From assembly GCA_027924585.1 (NCBI GenBank), contig BSBM01000252.1, positions 744,001 to 808,000 of the forward strand: a stretch of 64,000 nt of DNA, in the 5' to 3' direction. The position numbers were made by a program, and so were the translations under genes. A model generated the notes under the pieces. That model ran no database searches. It had not been told where the DNA came from and worked only from the letters and a program-made list of their open reading frames with translations. Below are positions 1 through 12,319 of this stretch, one piece after another (position 1 is the first letter of the stretch; the number at the start of each line of letters is the position of its first letter). The DNA comes from Larix kaempferi. Its lineage: Eukaryota; Streptophyta; Pinopsida; Pinales; Pinaceae.

Positions 1-239
1 AAACACAGATCCATAGAAACTCTTTGTTAGGGACAACCCCCCTTGGCTTCGTTAAGAGTTAGTTAGCCTAAACGAAGGAGTTGGGATTCAGGTGACAGTA
101 CCTGGCTCATTGCTTGCCCCCAAGGCCACACCTTCCCCACTTGTAGCGAGGGAACAGCTTTCGAAAGATTTCTGCTGCTGGTGTGCATCTCGGCGGACAA
201 CATACGTAAAGGGTAAGTTGGTAAAGAAAAACTTAATGA

Positions 240-247
240 TATTTAAT
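240..247. repeat. 8-bp target duplication, left copy (TATTTAAT)
   Basis: Perfect match to 1218-1225 on the other side of the element at 248-1217; seen directly in the sequence. Confidence 0.75.
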
Positions 248-1217
248 CTATGTTGCAGGAAACGCCACCCCCCCCACGTCCCAGGTCGTTTCCTGCTGGA
301 AACGCGGAAGTGTGTACCATACGGCATGGAAACGTGTTTCCGGATGAACGAGTGCATTTCCCGAGATGGAAACGCGTCCCCTCCGTACGGGAATGCGTTT
401 CCAATACAGATTGTGTCTGTAAGGCCACGTTTCCAAAAAACAAATTGACTAGCTAATGAAAAATATCACCTTATTCAGTAGTAGTTGGTAGTATTAAATT
501 CTTAAAATAAAAGTGACATTCTCTTTATATTTCATTTTTGATCCTTTTACTTAAATTTTTAACATTACCATTAATTGTTCCAGGATGTTTGAGAGTGGTT
601 CCAACCTCATCGGACTTCATATGCAAAAAGTATAATTTTAGATTCCATTCAAAATTCAGCAGACTCAAGAGTTTTTAGGATTTCAGGATTGCAAAGTTTC
701 CATCAGTTTCTATCATGTATGAGGATATGGGATTGGCATTTAATCAAGCACATCAACCCCTGTATGTACCTTGATGTTGGTGGTGTTGATTGTTGAACTC
801 CTTTGTCATGACCTAAATAAAAATGTACTCTTCATTTAAGCAAAATCACTTATTAAGCATGGGAAGCTTTTTCTACCTGATTTTAACGATTTTATTAGGA
901 AGTTTCATTAAAATTGTAGGGTGTTGAGTCATTGACTAATGCCCTTGGAGGATCAACTTTAAGATTCGAGTTAGAGGCAAGGGCTAGAGCATAGAGGAAG
1001 GAGGCATAGGGTGCTATTGATGAATAGGATCCCAATATAGGCAATGATTCGCTGACATGTATGATTTATGATTTATTTTCACATTCATTTTTTTAAATGT
1101 CCTTGCTCATATATATATATATCGCGTTTCCCTGTTTCCAAAATTTTGGGGGGTCACGTTTCCAACGCATCCCCGTTTCGGAAACTCATCCTCATTTCCC
1201 CGTTTCGTGCAACTTAG
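248..1217. mobile_element. Non-autonomous hAT element (970 bp MITE-like)
   Basis: The ends form an imperfect terminal inverted repeat of 17 bp (15/17 matches): CTATGTTGCAGGAAACG at the left and the complement of CTAAGTTGCACGAAACG at the right. Just inside both ends lie many copies of GTTTCC/GGAAAC and CGTTTCC (about 260-435 and 1125-1205), the clustered subterminal motifs typical of hAT transposase binding. The element is flanked on both sides by TATTTAAT, an 8-bp duplication as expected for hAT. No transposase is encoded; the small open frames between 90 and 450 are by-products of the repeats. The centre (about 450-1120) is AT-rich with no gene that I can see. Superfamily assignment rests on the 8-bp duplication and subterminal repeats. 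Confidence 0.8.
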
Positions 1218-1225
1218 TATTTAAT
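1218..1225. repeat. 8-bp target duplication, right copy (TATTTAAT)
   Basis: Matches 240-247. Together they define the insertion site of the hAT MITE. Confidence 0.75.
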
Positions 1226-1439
1226 GTACTTATCTAAGTCTTTGTCCTCTTCATTGATAATTTAGCCTTAGCTTCCATGGCTACTGGTTCTAGTGCTTAT
1301 GATTCAATAGCTGGTACCTTTCTTTCCCGCTGCTCTAGCTGCTTCTAACTCTGGTGTTGATGATGATGTTGGGTCTACTGCTTAAGGATTAGCAAAATCT
1401 GTATTTGTATCTTACTTTGGAACTTCATCCAAATCAGTT

Positions 1440-4080
1440 TCAATTGTTGGTCCAGCCTGTTATCACATATATAGTAGTCGGGCTACCATACATTATTTTT
1501 CTGATGCCAGTACACTATTCAGCCAGTTCCCTTACATTTGAGATGCTAAGATGAGCATCTATATTGGATCACTATCAGATTTTGGACAGCAGTGTATATT
1601 CCCCATGCCATGACTAAGTCTCAGGACACTCAGAGAGATGACCGATGTAGCCATTATACCATTGGTACAAAGAAGTCAGTAGTGCCCAGAGTTACAGCAG
1701 CAGTTTCAGAGGACATATGATGGTACAGGTTGATGGGCATTCAAGTATATGACTCAGCAGGTATATCATTGTGTTATGGTTATATTGCTTTTATACTTAT
1801 TCTTATAGCATGTCTTAGCACTTAGTGTCATGATCTAGCGATCATATAGATATGTGGACCTGGTTGATTTTATCATATATATTATATTGTCCCTACTCAG
1901 ACTTAGAAGTTCACTATTCATACTCATTGGTTTTACCCTCCTTAGGGAGAATAGAGGTGATCATTCCACCATACCTTGGCTTGCTAGTGTTGGCTCCATT
2001 ATTCATTGTCTTCATCCATCCATTGCCTACCTTTTAGTTTAACACCCTGACTTACTACTTGACTAGTGGCATGGAGGACTTCTCCCCACTGTAGCCTCTG
2101 TATTGGATGAGCTTCCCTATTTATTGTGTCTCAGCTCTGAGTTGGTGACAAAACTTACCTATGGTGAGTTGGAGTTCCTTGGAATTCCCCCTAGTCACTA
2201 AAGTTGTGTTGGCTAAACCTGAAACTTTTAGTGCTGCCATGAATACAAAATCTGGAAAATGAAATGCTATATCTTGTATGAAAAGGCCATTCATGCAATG
2301 TGTTTTTAAACACACATGAATGAAAGGCATGCCAAATGAAAATGGCCATGAAAATAAAATGTTATATCTTTTGGAAATGTAAATACCTAGGTAAACAAGC
2401 TGTCCATGACACACCTAGAAGTGCTCAGGTAAACAAGTGCCTTAAAAACACACCTGCAGCAGAAAGCCTAAAATAAATGTAAATCTATGCAATGTGTTTA
2501 TAAACACACATAGACCAAGGCTATGGAAACTTCAGGCCCAAAAAGCAATGGAACTTAAATGCTATATCAAAACAATTGCTGGCCTTATTTGTATTATGGA
2601 TTGTGCGCATCTGTTAAAGGTGAATAAACCCTCTTTGAACAACTCATCCATTTGTGAGACACTGCCATTCCCTATGTTGTTGCTCATTCAGTATATACTA
2701 TGGTGTGTATTTCCCTTTCCCTTTGCAAAGTGTCACAAAGTTAAGTTAGTCAAATCATCCCCTAGCCTAGCCAGTTATTTTAGCCTTCACCCTTCACTAC
2801 CAAATTGATCACAGCTATGAAGTGAGTATGATCTTGAAAGTCTAGTCTGAGTAATAATAATAATTAATGACATTATATATTTGGATTTAGATCGCCAGTA
2901 ATGATTACTTTGTGTTATAATTGTTATTTGAATAAGTTGTAGAGAATGCATTAACCTTTGACACTTTGCAGTAGCTTCCAGTGATGGTCTGAGTTATATT
3001 TGGTCATGTTGACTTGGTCAAACCTAGTTTGACCAAGGTCAACCATAGGACATGAGATGGTTGGACCTTGTGATGATATAGATTGATGATATATGGTCTA
3101 TGTACATGTACATGATGATTCTATGCAGCAGCTACAGGGTTATGATGATAATTCATGGTTTACAGCAGTATTTGACCATTTACAGATTATTATTATTTAC
3201 CATGTTCCGGTATATTGGATATATATCTTGATCATGTAGAGACTCATAGGGTGTATGAGTACACATTTTGGATGGATTTGGACCTTCTGAGTCCGATGAG
3301 ACAGTTTGTTTTCAGTTCTGGGCACTTACAGTGATGACTGAGCCTCAGTAGGCTATCCCAGTGCAGTTTTGGTCTGTCGGAGGCCCTGTCAGAGTAGATG
3401 TGATTTTTATCCGGTTGACCTAGGGCGCTGTGCTTGGAGGGGGTGGTCCAGCCACTTGTTTTTACCATATTACCCCCCTCACGGACACACTAGTGCCCTC
3501 ACCTTGACAGCGCAGGCACTCCAGGAGACAGTTTGGGGCAGTTTCACGCTTCCCGAGGCATTTCAGGATTGGTAGAAATGGCTATTGAGGAAATCGATTT
3601 GGGCTACTGAGGCAATATTATGGCATGGGATGATCAGTGATGATAGATCGAGGTCTTCCACACCTCCTCCGGCAGTTTCAGCTTCATCGGGGCCCGCACC
3701 CATCACTTATGGCACTTCTGATGATTTCTGAGGTCTTTTGAGGCCTACGATTTGACCATGGAGGCACGATTTGGTATATTGATGATTATTTTATGATTAT
3801 TGTGCTATGGGGATTGACCAAGGAGGGATAAAATTACCCCTTGGACCAACCATAAGCCCCCTATTATATTTTGTCATCATGATTTGGTGGGATTCCCCTC
3901 TTCTAGGGCGATTTTGTCCACTCATATTATATTTTATTAGTGATCCATGTATTTTATTGTTGAGCTCATCTCAACCATTGATTAGACATTTGTATCTTTT
4001 AATCTTAGCCACTCATTCAAAAAGTGGTTAGGATTTTGATGCATCTCCTTCCTATTTAAAGGAGAGAGCTTCTCATTGTA
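1440..4080 (+). repeat. Long diverged repeat, copy 1 (probable LTR relic)
   Basis: This stretch has no convincing gene. It shares an ordered series of diverged blocks with 52,676-55,600 and 57,290-59,110. The blocks include a 'gttatcacat...tagta..gggctacca' segment (about 1460, 52,680, 57,300), a 'gaggacttc..ccc...cctctgt' to 'tgtctcagctctg' segment (about 2070-2140, 53,310-53,390, 57,510-57,580), a 'ttgacc..gtcaacc' segment (about 3030, 54,690, 58,520) and a 'gtccagc.a.t...ttaccatattacccc' segment (3445-3480 and 55,105-55,135). Near the end 'tatttaaagg' (about 4053) is followed by a GC-balanced leader-like stretch. The length and the TATA-like box suggest the long terminal repeat of an old retrotransposon, but no internal polymerase is attached. 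Confidence 0.5.
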
Positions 4081-6420
4081 AGGGGTCTTTGGCTCTTGGA
4101 TTAATGGTATAGAAAAATTTTCTTGTGGAAATTCTTGTGGTCTCCTTTGCATCTGGTGTTCTTAGATGGTGATTGGAAAGTCTATTGCAACCTAGCATTT
4201 GGAATTTGTGGTAAGATCTATCTATTTTGGAAATCATTGTCTTATCTATAGGAGGGCGACTTCAACAAGGAACGAACGGAACGAGCTAGCTTCACCCGGT
4301 CAGCCCCAGATACAATTGATGAATTAAGACAAACAGCAGCATTAGCATTGCTTGGAGATGCTTTATCACACTTGCTTAATGAATGAATGCTTAGTTGGTA
4401 CGGCACTCTGACTATGAACCCTTTACACTACCTTTACCTTTACTGTTACCAAATATCCCTCTTTAACCACCAGAGTACATTCTTATATCAAAGCTTTAAA
4501 TGCATTTTGGCAGTAAGCAAAGTGTTCAATCCCGCCATTGCCCTAGAGACGGCTACTCATTTCCTTCGATGTGGCTACTAGACCTACCTTTACGGAGGCC
4601 TTGGAGTTCATTCTATTCAGGCTGGTAAAACTTGTATATTTAGGGAAAACAAATGGATTTTCCCGATTTTGCAAGGCTTCTTCAAATCGACTTTCTTGGC
4701 ATTTGCTTGTATCAGGGGTTATCATTAGCATCATTGTGATCTATGCTATCTTTCTGTTACTTCTCTTGTGGCATTAGTCTTATCTCTTGATTACATCAAA
4801 TCTGATATTGTTGACGTTTGTTGTGCAGGAGAGAGGGCGCATTGGCTTCTTGGACTAAATCGATTGCATAGAAAACCACCTCAAAGCTTCTCAAATTGAT
4901 CGGGTTTGCATAGATCATCATCATCAAGGCATCTACAAGGTTACCCAGGTAAGATCCACAGGTTTGTTTCTCTTATCTTGATCCAATCCATTGACATAGC
5001 TCATAAATTGATAAAACCCTTATTTCTTCAAACCCTCATTGTTACATTTTCTCAGATCTACTTAGATCTAGTGGGTTGTTGGGTATAGTATTGAAAACCC
5101 ACCTCTATAGCATCCACGGCATCTCGGATCTATAGTTTGGTGAGGATTGGCTTCCATTTGACCCTCTTCCCAAGGCATCTAGCCTCTCCAAGCAAGGGCG
5201 CACTTCCTAGTTTGGTGAGTTGACCTAGATCTAGTATGTGGGTAAGTGAGATCCCGCTTGATTCATGATCTACACATCCAATAACCTACCCCCAGATTGT
5301 CACTTTTCTGATTTCTACCTTGTGGGCCCTATTCCACATTTTAAGGGATTTAATCCCCATTTTGGACCACTTGGTATCTTCAAACTCAAATCTAGTAAGA
5401 TCTAGCCATCGGATTGCCTTAAAATTGTAGATCCACACTCCTACTTGACTAACCTTCCCGGATCTAAAGTTTGGATGCCATTGAACTTGTCTTGACCCCA
5501 CTTATCCCACTTTTTAGCCTCCTTGGGTAAAGTCACACCACCTTGGAGAAGGGAGTTGTCCCACTTCTAGGACGTGGGTACTTGAGATTTTTATAGATTT
5601 GGAACAGGAATAATTCAAAACCTAAGTCTAGTAGGTCACTTTGTCAAATCTTGCCTTGGGGATAGCATTCCTTGTTTTAAGGGATTGTGGTCCACTTAGG
5701 TCAAACCTAGATCTAGACCTATTCATCCATCAAGACTTTAATTGCCCACTTGTCCCATGCAATAGGAGTCCTTAACCACAAGTTAACCTTACTTTGACTC
5801 CATTATCCCAATTCCCAAGGCACTGGTTTCTCTCCAAGTCAATTCGACTTTCCTAGATTATTGGATTAACTTGTGGTTTGACCTTAGTGTGGTGAACTAA
5901 ACCCTTTGATGTCATCATGTATCATGATCAAGCTTGTCGCTTGTACTAGTTAGCCCCAATTCAACCCCTAAACTACCCTGCATTGGACACGGTTCCCAAG
6001 GCAGTGGATTTTCTCACATTGAACTAGTACTTTAATCCTGGATCTCATTTCAAATATTATAAGTCACTCTCACATCAACAATGAACCAAAGCTATACTCA
6101 TTGAACCCCTCACGTGTCTTGTGACTTCATCCTAAGCTCTAGGATAAACCATACACCTTACTTCACTTAGAATTAACTTGATTTGGTGTCTTGGTTTTGA
6201 TCTCTCCTGTCGGGAGTAGATCGGGTATCCCCCTTTGTTGTCTGGGCTAGACAACATAAAGTGAAGGTTGCCTCGACTGGCGTGACAACCATATATTGGA
6301 GGTCGAGGTGATTGTGGTTGCACCTTTTGAGTTGCCCTTCCCTATTGCCATCCATGAGCGGATACATCCATAGGGGTAACTACAGTTTAGGTGATAACAC
6401 AGCCTACACCCCTACTACTG
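4081..6420. other. Non-coding stretch, relic of the same repeat family
   Basis: No coding frame stands out. Parts resemble the right end of the window: a 'cccaaggcagtgga' type segment near 5,990 resembles one near 60,200, and the 6,180-6,420 segment resembles 63,870-64,000 in base pattern. I infer that this continues the repeat starting at 1,440. Similarity is weak and was judged by eye. Confidence 0.35.
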
Positions 6421-7101
6421 ATGGCTCTCAAAATGGATGATATGGCTGTACTTTAGCTTCGCTATTGATGAATAAACAGGTGTTGTTTTACTTGCATCAA
6501 ACTTCAAAATTCAAAGCACTTCTTTCGCTGAGTTGTTGAGGTCCTCAAAACCTTCTATGGACAGTTATGGGAGGTTTGGGAGTTTTGAAATTGTACGATT
6601 TCGGAATTTCTAAACTAAGCTGGACAACAACTACTAGCTTTCGGTGTTGGTTGGATTCCACTAGTTGAGGAGGATCAGAGCGATGTGCACTTGAATAGGG
6701 TATTGTGGCGCTTACACAAGTAAGAGGTATGAATCATTTATTATAACCCCAAGTTTCATCTTCTTCAAATTTGATTCAGTTTGAAAATTTCTTCAAATTC
6801 AATTCAGTTTGAAATTTTGAGTGAGTCCCAATAAAGCCCACAGAGTGGCAAGGATTGACAACAGTTGTAATGCCCTAGGTACTCATTGTTTAACCCTTTT
6901 TTCGCGTCATATTCAGCCACAAACGTATGGATGTCCTTCATGCCTTCCAAAAAGAATGAGTGTCTAGTTCGTTTATATGTTTTTTTGAAGTTCAAGTTAC
7001 ATGTCGTGGGAGAGGAATGCAATTATGCTAATGGTTGTTCTTTTAAAGCAAATCTCCACACCAAAATGATATTCCCTATCTACCTCATGAATGTGTAGTG
7101 C

Positions 7102-7209
7102 TTACTATTAATAATATCATGTAGAAATTAGATGGCTGCCGAATCTGTAGAGACAGTTACTGTTAATAATATCGTGGAAATTAGACGGTTGCAGAATCTG
7201 TAGAGACAG
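7102..7209. repeat. Tandem duplication, about 55-bp unit, two copies
   Basis: A block beginning 'ttact.ttaataatatc' and ending 'gaatctgtagagacag' occurs at 7102-7156 and again at 7157-7209 with several differences and a small indel. Surrounding sequence (6,421-7,600) shows no gene that I can support. Confidence 0.75.
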
Positions 7210-7613
7210 CATTAGGGCTTTGTCTCTAGCTGTGTTGGAGAGACAGCTTTCGTTGAAATGGCCTTCAACTATTTTGTAGAGAGGTTCTAATTATTGTTTA
7301 GGTTTTATTAAGATTTATATAATGAGATATCGATCCAGATAAAACAATATAACACACAAAACATTTGAGGTACATTAAATTTAGTAACTTAAGACCAAGG
7401 ACAGATAGGCCAAGCCCACACATAAGGCATTGTATCAATCTTTATTTATAGAATAATTATAGGATGTAAGAGGAACACTCCAAAAGCCTCTGTTATTTAG
7501 ATCCCCTTCATCTGGATATTCTCTTTTATCTAGATCCTTCATTTTCAATATTAACAAATATTTTCTAGAAACACTTAATGCCTCTTTTATTAAAAAACAT
7601 TTAGTCTTTTAAA

Positions 7614-7838
7614 CATTTCTTGAGCATAATGGAGACAAAACAAATCTATTTGTTGATGTTAATATATGCAGACTTTGTTTGCCTGTTAGACCACCCAATT
7701 ACAATTAAAAGATGGACTTTTACATTTCTTGAGCATAATGGAGACAAAACAAATCTATCTGTTGATGTTAGTATATGCAGACTTTGTTTGCTTATTAGAC
7801 CACCCAATTACAATTTACAATTAAGAGATGGACTTTGA
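7614..7838. repeat. Tandem duplication, 109-bp unit, two copies
   Basis: The block starting 'catttcttgagcataatgg' at 7614 recurs at 7723 with a few substitutions and a short extra 'aatttac' near the end of copy two. The small open frame across it (7620-7838) reads both copies and is therefore a product of the duplication, not a gene. Confidence 0.85.
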
Positions 7839-8429
7839 CAGACTACACCTTCTTATTGGGGATCTTGAAGATTCACTCTGCATTATTGCTTTGTTGCATA
7901 GTTTGTGGTTCTAGGTCCTTGGATCTGTCACTAGTTGCTCGACCCTATCTCTTCAGTCATATATTCGTGGCCACAACAGTGTGACCCTTGCTATAGCTAC
8001 GTGATAGATATTATATCCATTAAAATGGGAGTATATTGTTGTTTACTCCTTATGAAATTTTAATTTCAATCTAAATGCTTTGTTTAATTATTTGTCAAAG
8101 AAATAAAAATGGCACACTAAAGCGTGATTTTCTAGCTCTTCTTCACCTTCAGTTTTGTTGTTTTTCTCTCTCCTCGTTTCTTGTATGCGAAACTTGCAAA
8201 CTCTGTTTCTCGTACTATTCTCGTTTCTCATTTCATTTCCCGTTTCTCATTTTTGGTAACATAGCCCAGGATGTAGCAGTGAGGCTCAACATCAAGAGGA
8301 AGCTTGGTACTCCAAGATTGATGATGAGTTTAGGCTTAAGAAGGAGCAAGAGGAACTCATTTGTCAGAGGGAGTTGGCTTCAGATCCCGGGACGGCAAGA
8401 TGGCTTCTATGAAAAAGGATCAAGATGCT

Positions 8430-8660
8430 CGGTTGTAGAGCAAGCAGGATGCTCAGATGCAGAGGGAGCAAGATGCTATGATGCAGAGAAAGCAAGATGC
8501 CCATATGCAAAGGGAGAAAGATGCTCGGATGCAGAGCAAGCAGGATGCTCAGATGCAGAGGGAGCAAGATGCTCGAATGCAAAGCAAGCAGGATGCTCAG
8601 ATGCAAAACGAGCAGCATGCTCAAAAACAGAATGAGCAGGATGCTCAGATGGCCCAGAGG
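8430..8660 (+). repeat. 24-bp tandem array encoding octapeptide repeats
   Basis: About nine or ten units of a 24-bp motif close to 'gatgctcagatgcagagggagcaa'. Because 24 is a multiple of three, all frames stay open. One frame (8457-8723) reads octapeptides of the pattern M-Q-x-x-Q-D-A-x, which would form a polar, Gln/Asp-rich helix. Upstream (8,280-8,400) the sequence also reads as a Glu/Lys/Gln-rich coding-like segment with a stop before the array, so this may be the remains of a gag-like or coiled-coil protein. No family recognised. Confidence 0.7.
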
Positions 8661-8789
8661 CAGGGCAATATTAGCTCCCATCCACCCTATGACAGGGTGG
8701 GGAGACTTGCCCTTGATGAGTAGTGTTAATGCATCAAGCAGGTGTTCCCCCAATATTATCCATGTGACTTGGCTAGGGGTGAATGGCTC

Positions 8790-9275
8790 AGAGTGGGGTA
8801 GTGCCTTCTTCTGAACATCTTGTAACGAGGTGTGAAGATTAGCCCTCAATTGCACACACTATCCTCTTAGAGGTTGAGCATCGAGCATTTCCCCAGTATT
8901 AGCCATGTGACTTGGCTAGGGGTGGGTCAAGTGGGACAGTTCCTTCTCTCGGACACCAAGTGGGGTGGAGAGATTAGTCCCTAAGACGACTAAGAACGAG
9001 GTAGTGCCTTCTCTCGGACACCAAGTGGGGTGGAGATATTAGTCCCTAAATGCTCAGAGCGGCACAGTGCCTTCTCTCAGACACCAAGTGGGGTGGAGAG
9101 ATTAGTCCCTAGTTGCTCACTCATCAACTCATGACTTAAGATGGAACAGTACCTTCTCCCGGACACACTGTGACAAGGTGGGGAGATTAGTGCTTTCTCT
9201 CGGACACTCTGTGACGGAGTGGGGAGATCTCTCGGACATCCTGTGACGAGATGGGGAGACTAGTCCCTAAGATGA
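8790..9275 (+). repeat. Minisatellite-like array, irregular 45-80 bp units
   Basis: About six units share the core 'ccttctctcggacaccaagtggggtggagagattagtccctaa' in progressively altered form (for example near 8,943, 9,007, 9,069, 9,152, 9,190, 9,230). A companion phrase 'catgtgacttggctagggg' recurs near 8,760, 8,905, 9,520, 9,570 and 9,630. There is no coding frame across the array. It looks like non-coding internal sequence of a degenerate retroelement. Confidence 0.7.
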
Positions 9276-10690
9276 CTCAAGAGGATTCAATGCACATATT
9301 GCTTTCGTGACAAAGGGAGCAAATATCAAAATCTTGTGATAAATGGGAAGGTATCCCATATTTGCAGATCTTGTACATTCTCCAAGATTGATTATCAAGA
9401 GGAAGGATTATGTGGATTAGATGTTGTTGTTTCTCCAGGGTGTAGCATCGGGCATACATTCTACCAGATTGGTCATGTGATTTGACCAAGGAGAATGATA
9501 CATTCACTCATAGAAAATGACCATGTGACTTGGCTAGTGGTGAATGGCCCTGGCATGGCCTTGCTTAGCCATGTGATTTGGCTTGGTGTGATTAGGGATC
9601 AAGGTGCTTGCACGGCCTTTCTTAGTCATGTGATTTGGCTAAGTGTGAATAAGTCTTGAGGTTAGATTGCATACTCTATGAGGGAGTGCTCCGTGATGGA
9701 GTGATCTATCTCATTATAGAGCAGGTTTGACTTGTTTATTTGATAAGGACTAGCTACCCCTTGTGGAATAAGCAATCTCTAGTCTAATGTGGGTGCACAC
9801 ACATTAGAGCACTATACATGAATAAATGTGCATGTGAGGAGAAGAATAACATTAGCTAGGTAAGGAGAAGAATTACAACTACGTGAGTCATTCTCCCCGT
9901 TGGACGGGGAGAATGGACAGATCAGAGGATCTGTCACTTATGCATTTGACCCTGAATTGGGTCAGGTGAGGTTAAAGCCCTTGTGACGCATTTGACCTAG
10001 AGGGGTCAAGTGAGGTTAAAGTCCTTGTGATCGTCCATGAGGTTGAGTTCATGTTGATGATGGATCCATAAGATTGAGCTTATGTCGATCTTGGTGATCC
10101 ATGGATTGAGCCATGAGATCCCACGTCCACCTTGGGATGAGCCAAGTGGACTTGGTCTTTGGGAAAGACCCTTCACTGAGGAGAAGCTCAGGTAGAGTCT
10201 CGAGAAGAGACTTGAAGTGCTAACATTGTGTATGTTAGCATAGAGTCGATTCTCTGATTTCTCTTTTGACTAAGGAGAAAACTCTTTTGTGGAGTGTATC
10301 CCTGCGTGGGATGATCCTTGTGTGGAGAGTGCTCTTGTGTGGAGCATGGGCCCAGAGGGGTGGACTAGCTGTAGTCATCATCGCCTTCCAATTGTAATGA
10401 CTAGTAAATTGAAAGAAGAGTCTTCCTGAGGAGTGTAGCTTCCTTTAGATTTTAAACTGTTAAAGTGCATAAGGAAGTAAATCCTCTGTGGTCTAGGATG
10501 ACCAAGTTGATCAAGCAGATCAAATATTATCATCGGAAAGATGATATGATTCCAGTGGGAACAGTTGTTCCGGTCAAAAGGACTTAATCATAAGAGACCT
10601 TTCTTATGATGACAAGATGTTCAAGACAAGTCGTGATCTAGATATGTTCCAGCATGATGATACCTCCCTAGCTAAGAGGGAGTTTTGGTG
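9276..10690. other. Non-coding stretch with short local repeats
   Basis: No gene visible. Short duplications occur, for example 'catttgacc...gggtca.gtgaggttaaag.ccttgtga' at about 9,945 and 9,988. The stretch ends with a purine-rich 'aagagggag' followed by 'ttttggtgttggtag', which resembles a polypurine tract next to a 3' LTR start (TGTTGG at about 10,690). That reading is an inference: no matching 5' LTR, primer site or polymerase was found. Confidence 0.35.
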
Positions 10691-11234
10691 TTGGTAGCTT
10701 CGAGTGGTATAATATTTAAATATATTTAAAGACATTAATAATATTATTATTAATATTTAATAATAATATTTATTATGAAATGATATTTCTGCCAACAACA
10801 AAGGGATGTGTCCTTTCACTTCATTCACTACAAAGTAAAAGTCATGAACTTGCAATTTACCACGAGGTCTTTACTAGGGGGAAATATTATACCACGTCCG
10901 TTCATATTGGGGGTATTAATTAAACATGAAAACCATAACATTATATTGCCTATATATTTAGGGTGGTTAGGGTTTTTTAATTTATTTATGCAATCCCCAA
11001 TATCTTGGGGTATATATTATAAGAGTTTGCTGCCTAATGTCCCTGTGATGTCCCCAAAATCAAATTTGCTATGTGAAATCGAAATTGGTTTGTGAGAGTC
11101 ACGTGAGAGTGTGCTACGAGTAGCTGGGTTTTGCAGGAAGCCCCTAACCGTGGTGAGAGTGTGGTGAGAGGTCGCAGCAACTGGGTTTTGCAGGGAAGCC
11201 CCCAAACCTGGTGAGAGTTTGCGTTTTGAAGCCA

Positions 11235-11530
11235 CTTTGAAGCTGGGTTTTGTTTGAAGAGGCAAAGGCGGTTTCGTGGGTTTTGTTTGAAGAGGCAAAG
11301 GCGGTTTCATGGGTTTTGCAGCATAGTTTTGCTGAGTTTTGCATCTGGGTTTTGCAGCATAAACTCGTCAGCCATAGGGTTTCGTGGGTTTTGTTTGAAG
11401 AGGCAAAGGCGGTTTCGTGGGTTTTGCAGCATAAACTCGTCAGCCATAGGGTTTCGTGGGTTTTGTTTGAAGAGGCAAAGGCGGTTTCGTGGGTTTTGTT
11501 TGAAGAGGCAAAGGAAGTTTCGTGGGTTTG
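11235..11530 (+). repeat. Mixed 33-bp / 39-bp tandem array
   Basis: Five units of a 33-bp motif ('ttttgtttgaagaggcaaaggcggtttcgtggg' type) are interleaved with 39-bp units that share the first five and last nine bases but have a different core ('cagcataaactcgtcagccataggg'). The order is 33-33-variant-39-33-39-33-33. Both lengths are multiples of three, so several frames stay open on both strands (11,250-11,703 plus, 11,307-11,606 minus). One reads FCLKRQRRFRG-type repeats. I take these as by-products. The flanking 11,100-11,230 contains related 'gggttttgcag' phrases. Confidence 0.8.
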
Positions 11531-11626
11531 CTTGTGTAGATATCCCCAATTGGGCGAATTTGGAAACTTCCATCATTTCTTTGAGAAGCTTATCAGGTAT
11601 GTTCAAATTCCTAATGCTGCATTATG

Positions 11627-12319
11627 TTAGAATCTGGTCCTTTGGCTTGAACAATGCATTAATAACTGAGCGTTATTTTCTATGTCGATTGCCTTTGCAT
11701 TGACAAGTGAACCTTCACAAATTAATTTAGGACATCCATGGCCAACTCTACTTTTGCTTTTATGTTTAAAAGATTGTTTACAGTGAACAGATTTATTATC
11801 AGATAAAGCGAAAATTGATCTTTGCTCCAAAATAGCCATATCAGCTTTGGGGGTCACTTATGGAGTTTTTGATTGCAATTCATATTCAACTACTTTGGCT
11901 TGATCTTCTGTAGATTGCAAAGACACAAAAACCACTTCACCCCTTTTCTCTTTAAGCACAATTTGATCAACCGTCGTTGTTTCATTGTCATGGTTAAACT
12001 GTTCTTTTGCGAACTCATTGTCATGTACTATATCAATTTTGTTTTCCTTAGCACGCAAACTAGCTTTTTCTTTTCCAATAATAGAATTGAAAAAATAAGA
12101 TAACTCTCTGTGTATATGAACATTAGATAAAATTGCTAATATAGAAGGAGGGTCAGAAAGTATTACAGCTTCATGATCCAAATGGATAACATTTTCAAGA
12201 CCTTGCTTCTCTCGAATTACAGATTTAGCAAGGATATTTCTCGAGTTTTGGTTAGCATTGTTGCTTGTTGATTCATAATGTTTTTTCTTTACATCTTCAA
12301 ATTTTGCACAAATTTTCAA
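11627..12319 (-). pseudogene. Degenerate coding segment, unrecognised protein
   Basis: On the minus strand a frame of about 230 codons runs from 12,319 to 11,627 with a single in-frame stop at 11,858-11,860. The product is hydrophilic, rich in Lys, Glu and Asn, with no membrane segment or motif that I recognise. Upstream on the same strand (12,330-12,480) the sequence still reads coding-like, with a short helical stretch (phrase 'KKALQEMKFYKN') and then stops. I infer a decayed gene or retroelement protein on the minus strand, continuing upstream into the duplicated block at 12,772-13,022. No function can be given. Confidence 0.4.

Noticed and set aside
92-456. Small Arg/Pro-rich open frames at the left end
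   Set aside because: They lie in the GTTTCC subterminal repeats of the hAT MITE and occur in several frames and both strands.
8075-8855. Protein-coding genes on both strands across the 24-bp array
   Set aside because: Open frames on both strands follow from the 24-bp periodicity; the Cys/Asp/Ala- and Leu-rich products are alternative-frame translations of the same repeat.
11235-11530. CRISPR-like alternating repeat and spacer pattern
   Set aside because: The 'spacers' are themselves repeated and the genome is eukaryotic.
11250-11703. Real genes in the three overlapping frames over the 33/39-bp array
   Set aside because: Unit lengths divisible by three keep all frames open; no start context, splice sites or conserved domain.
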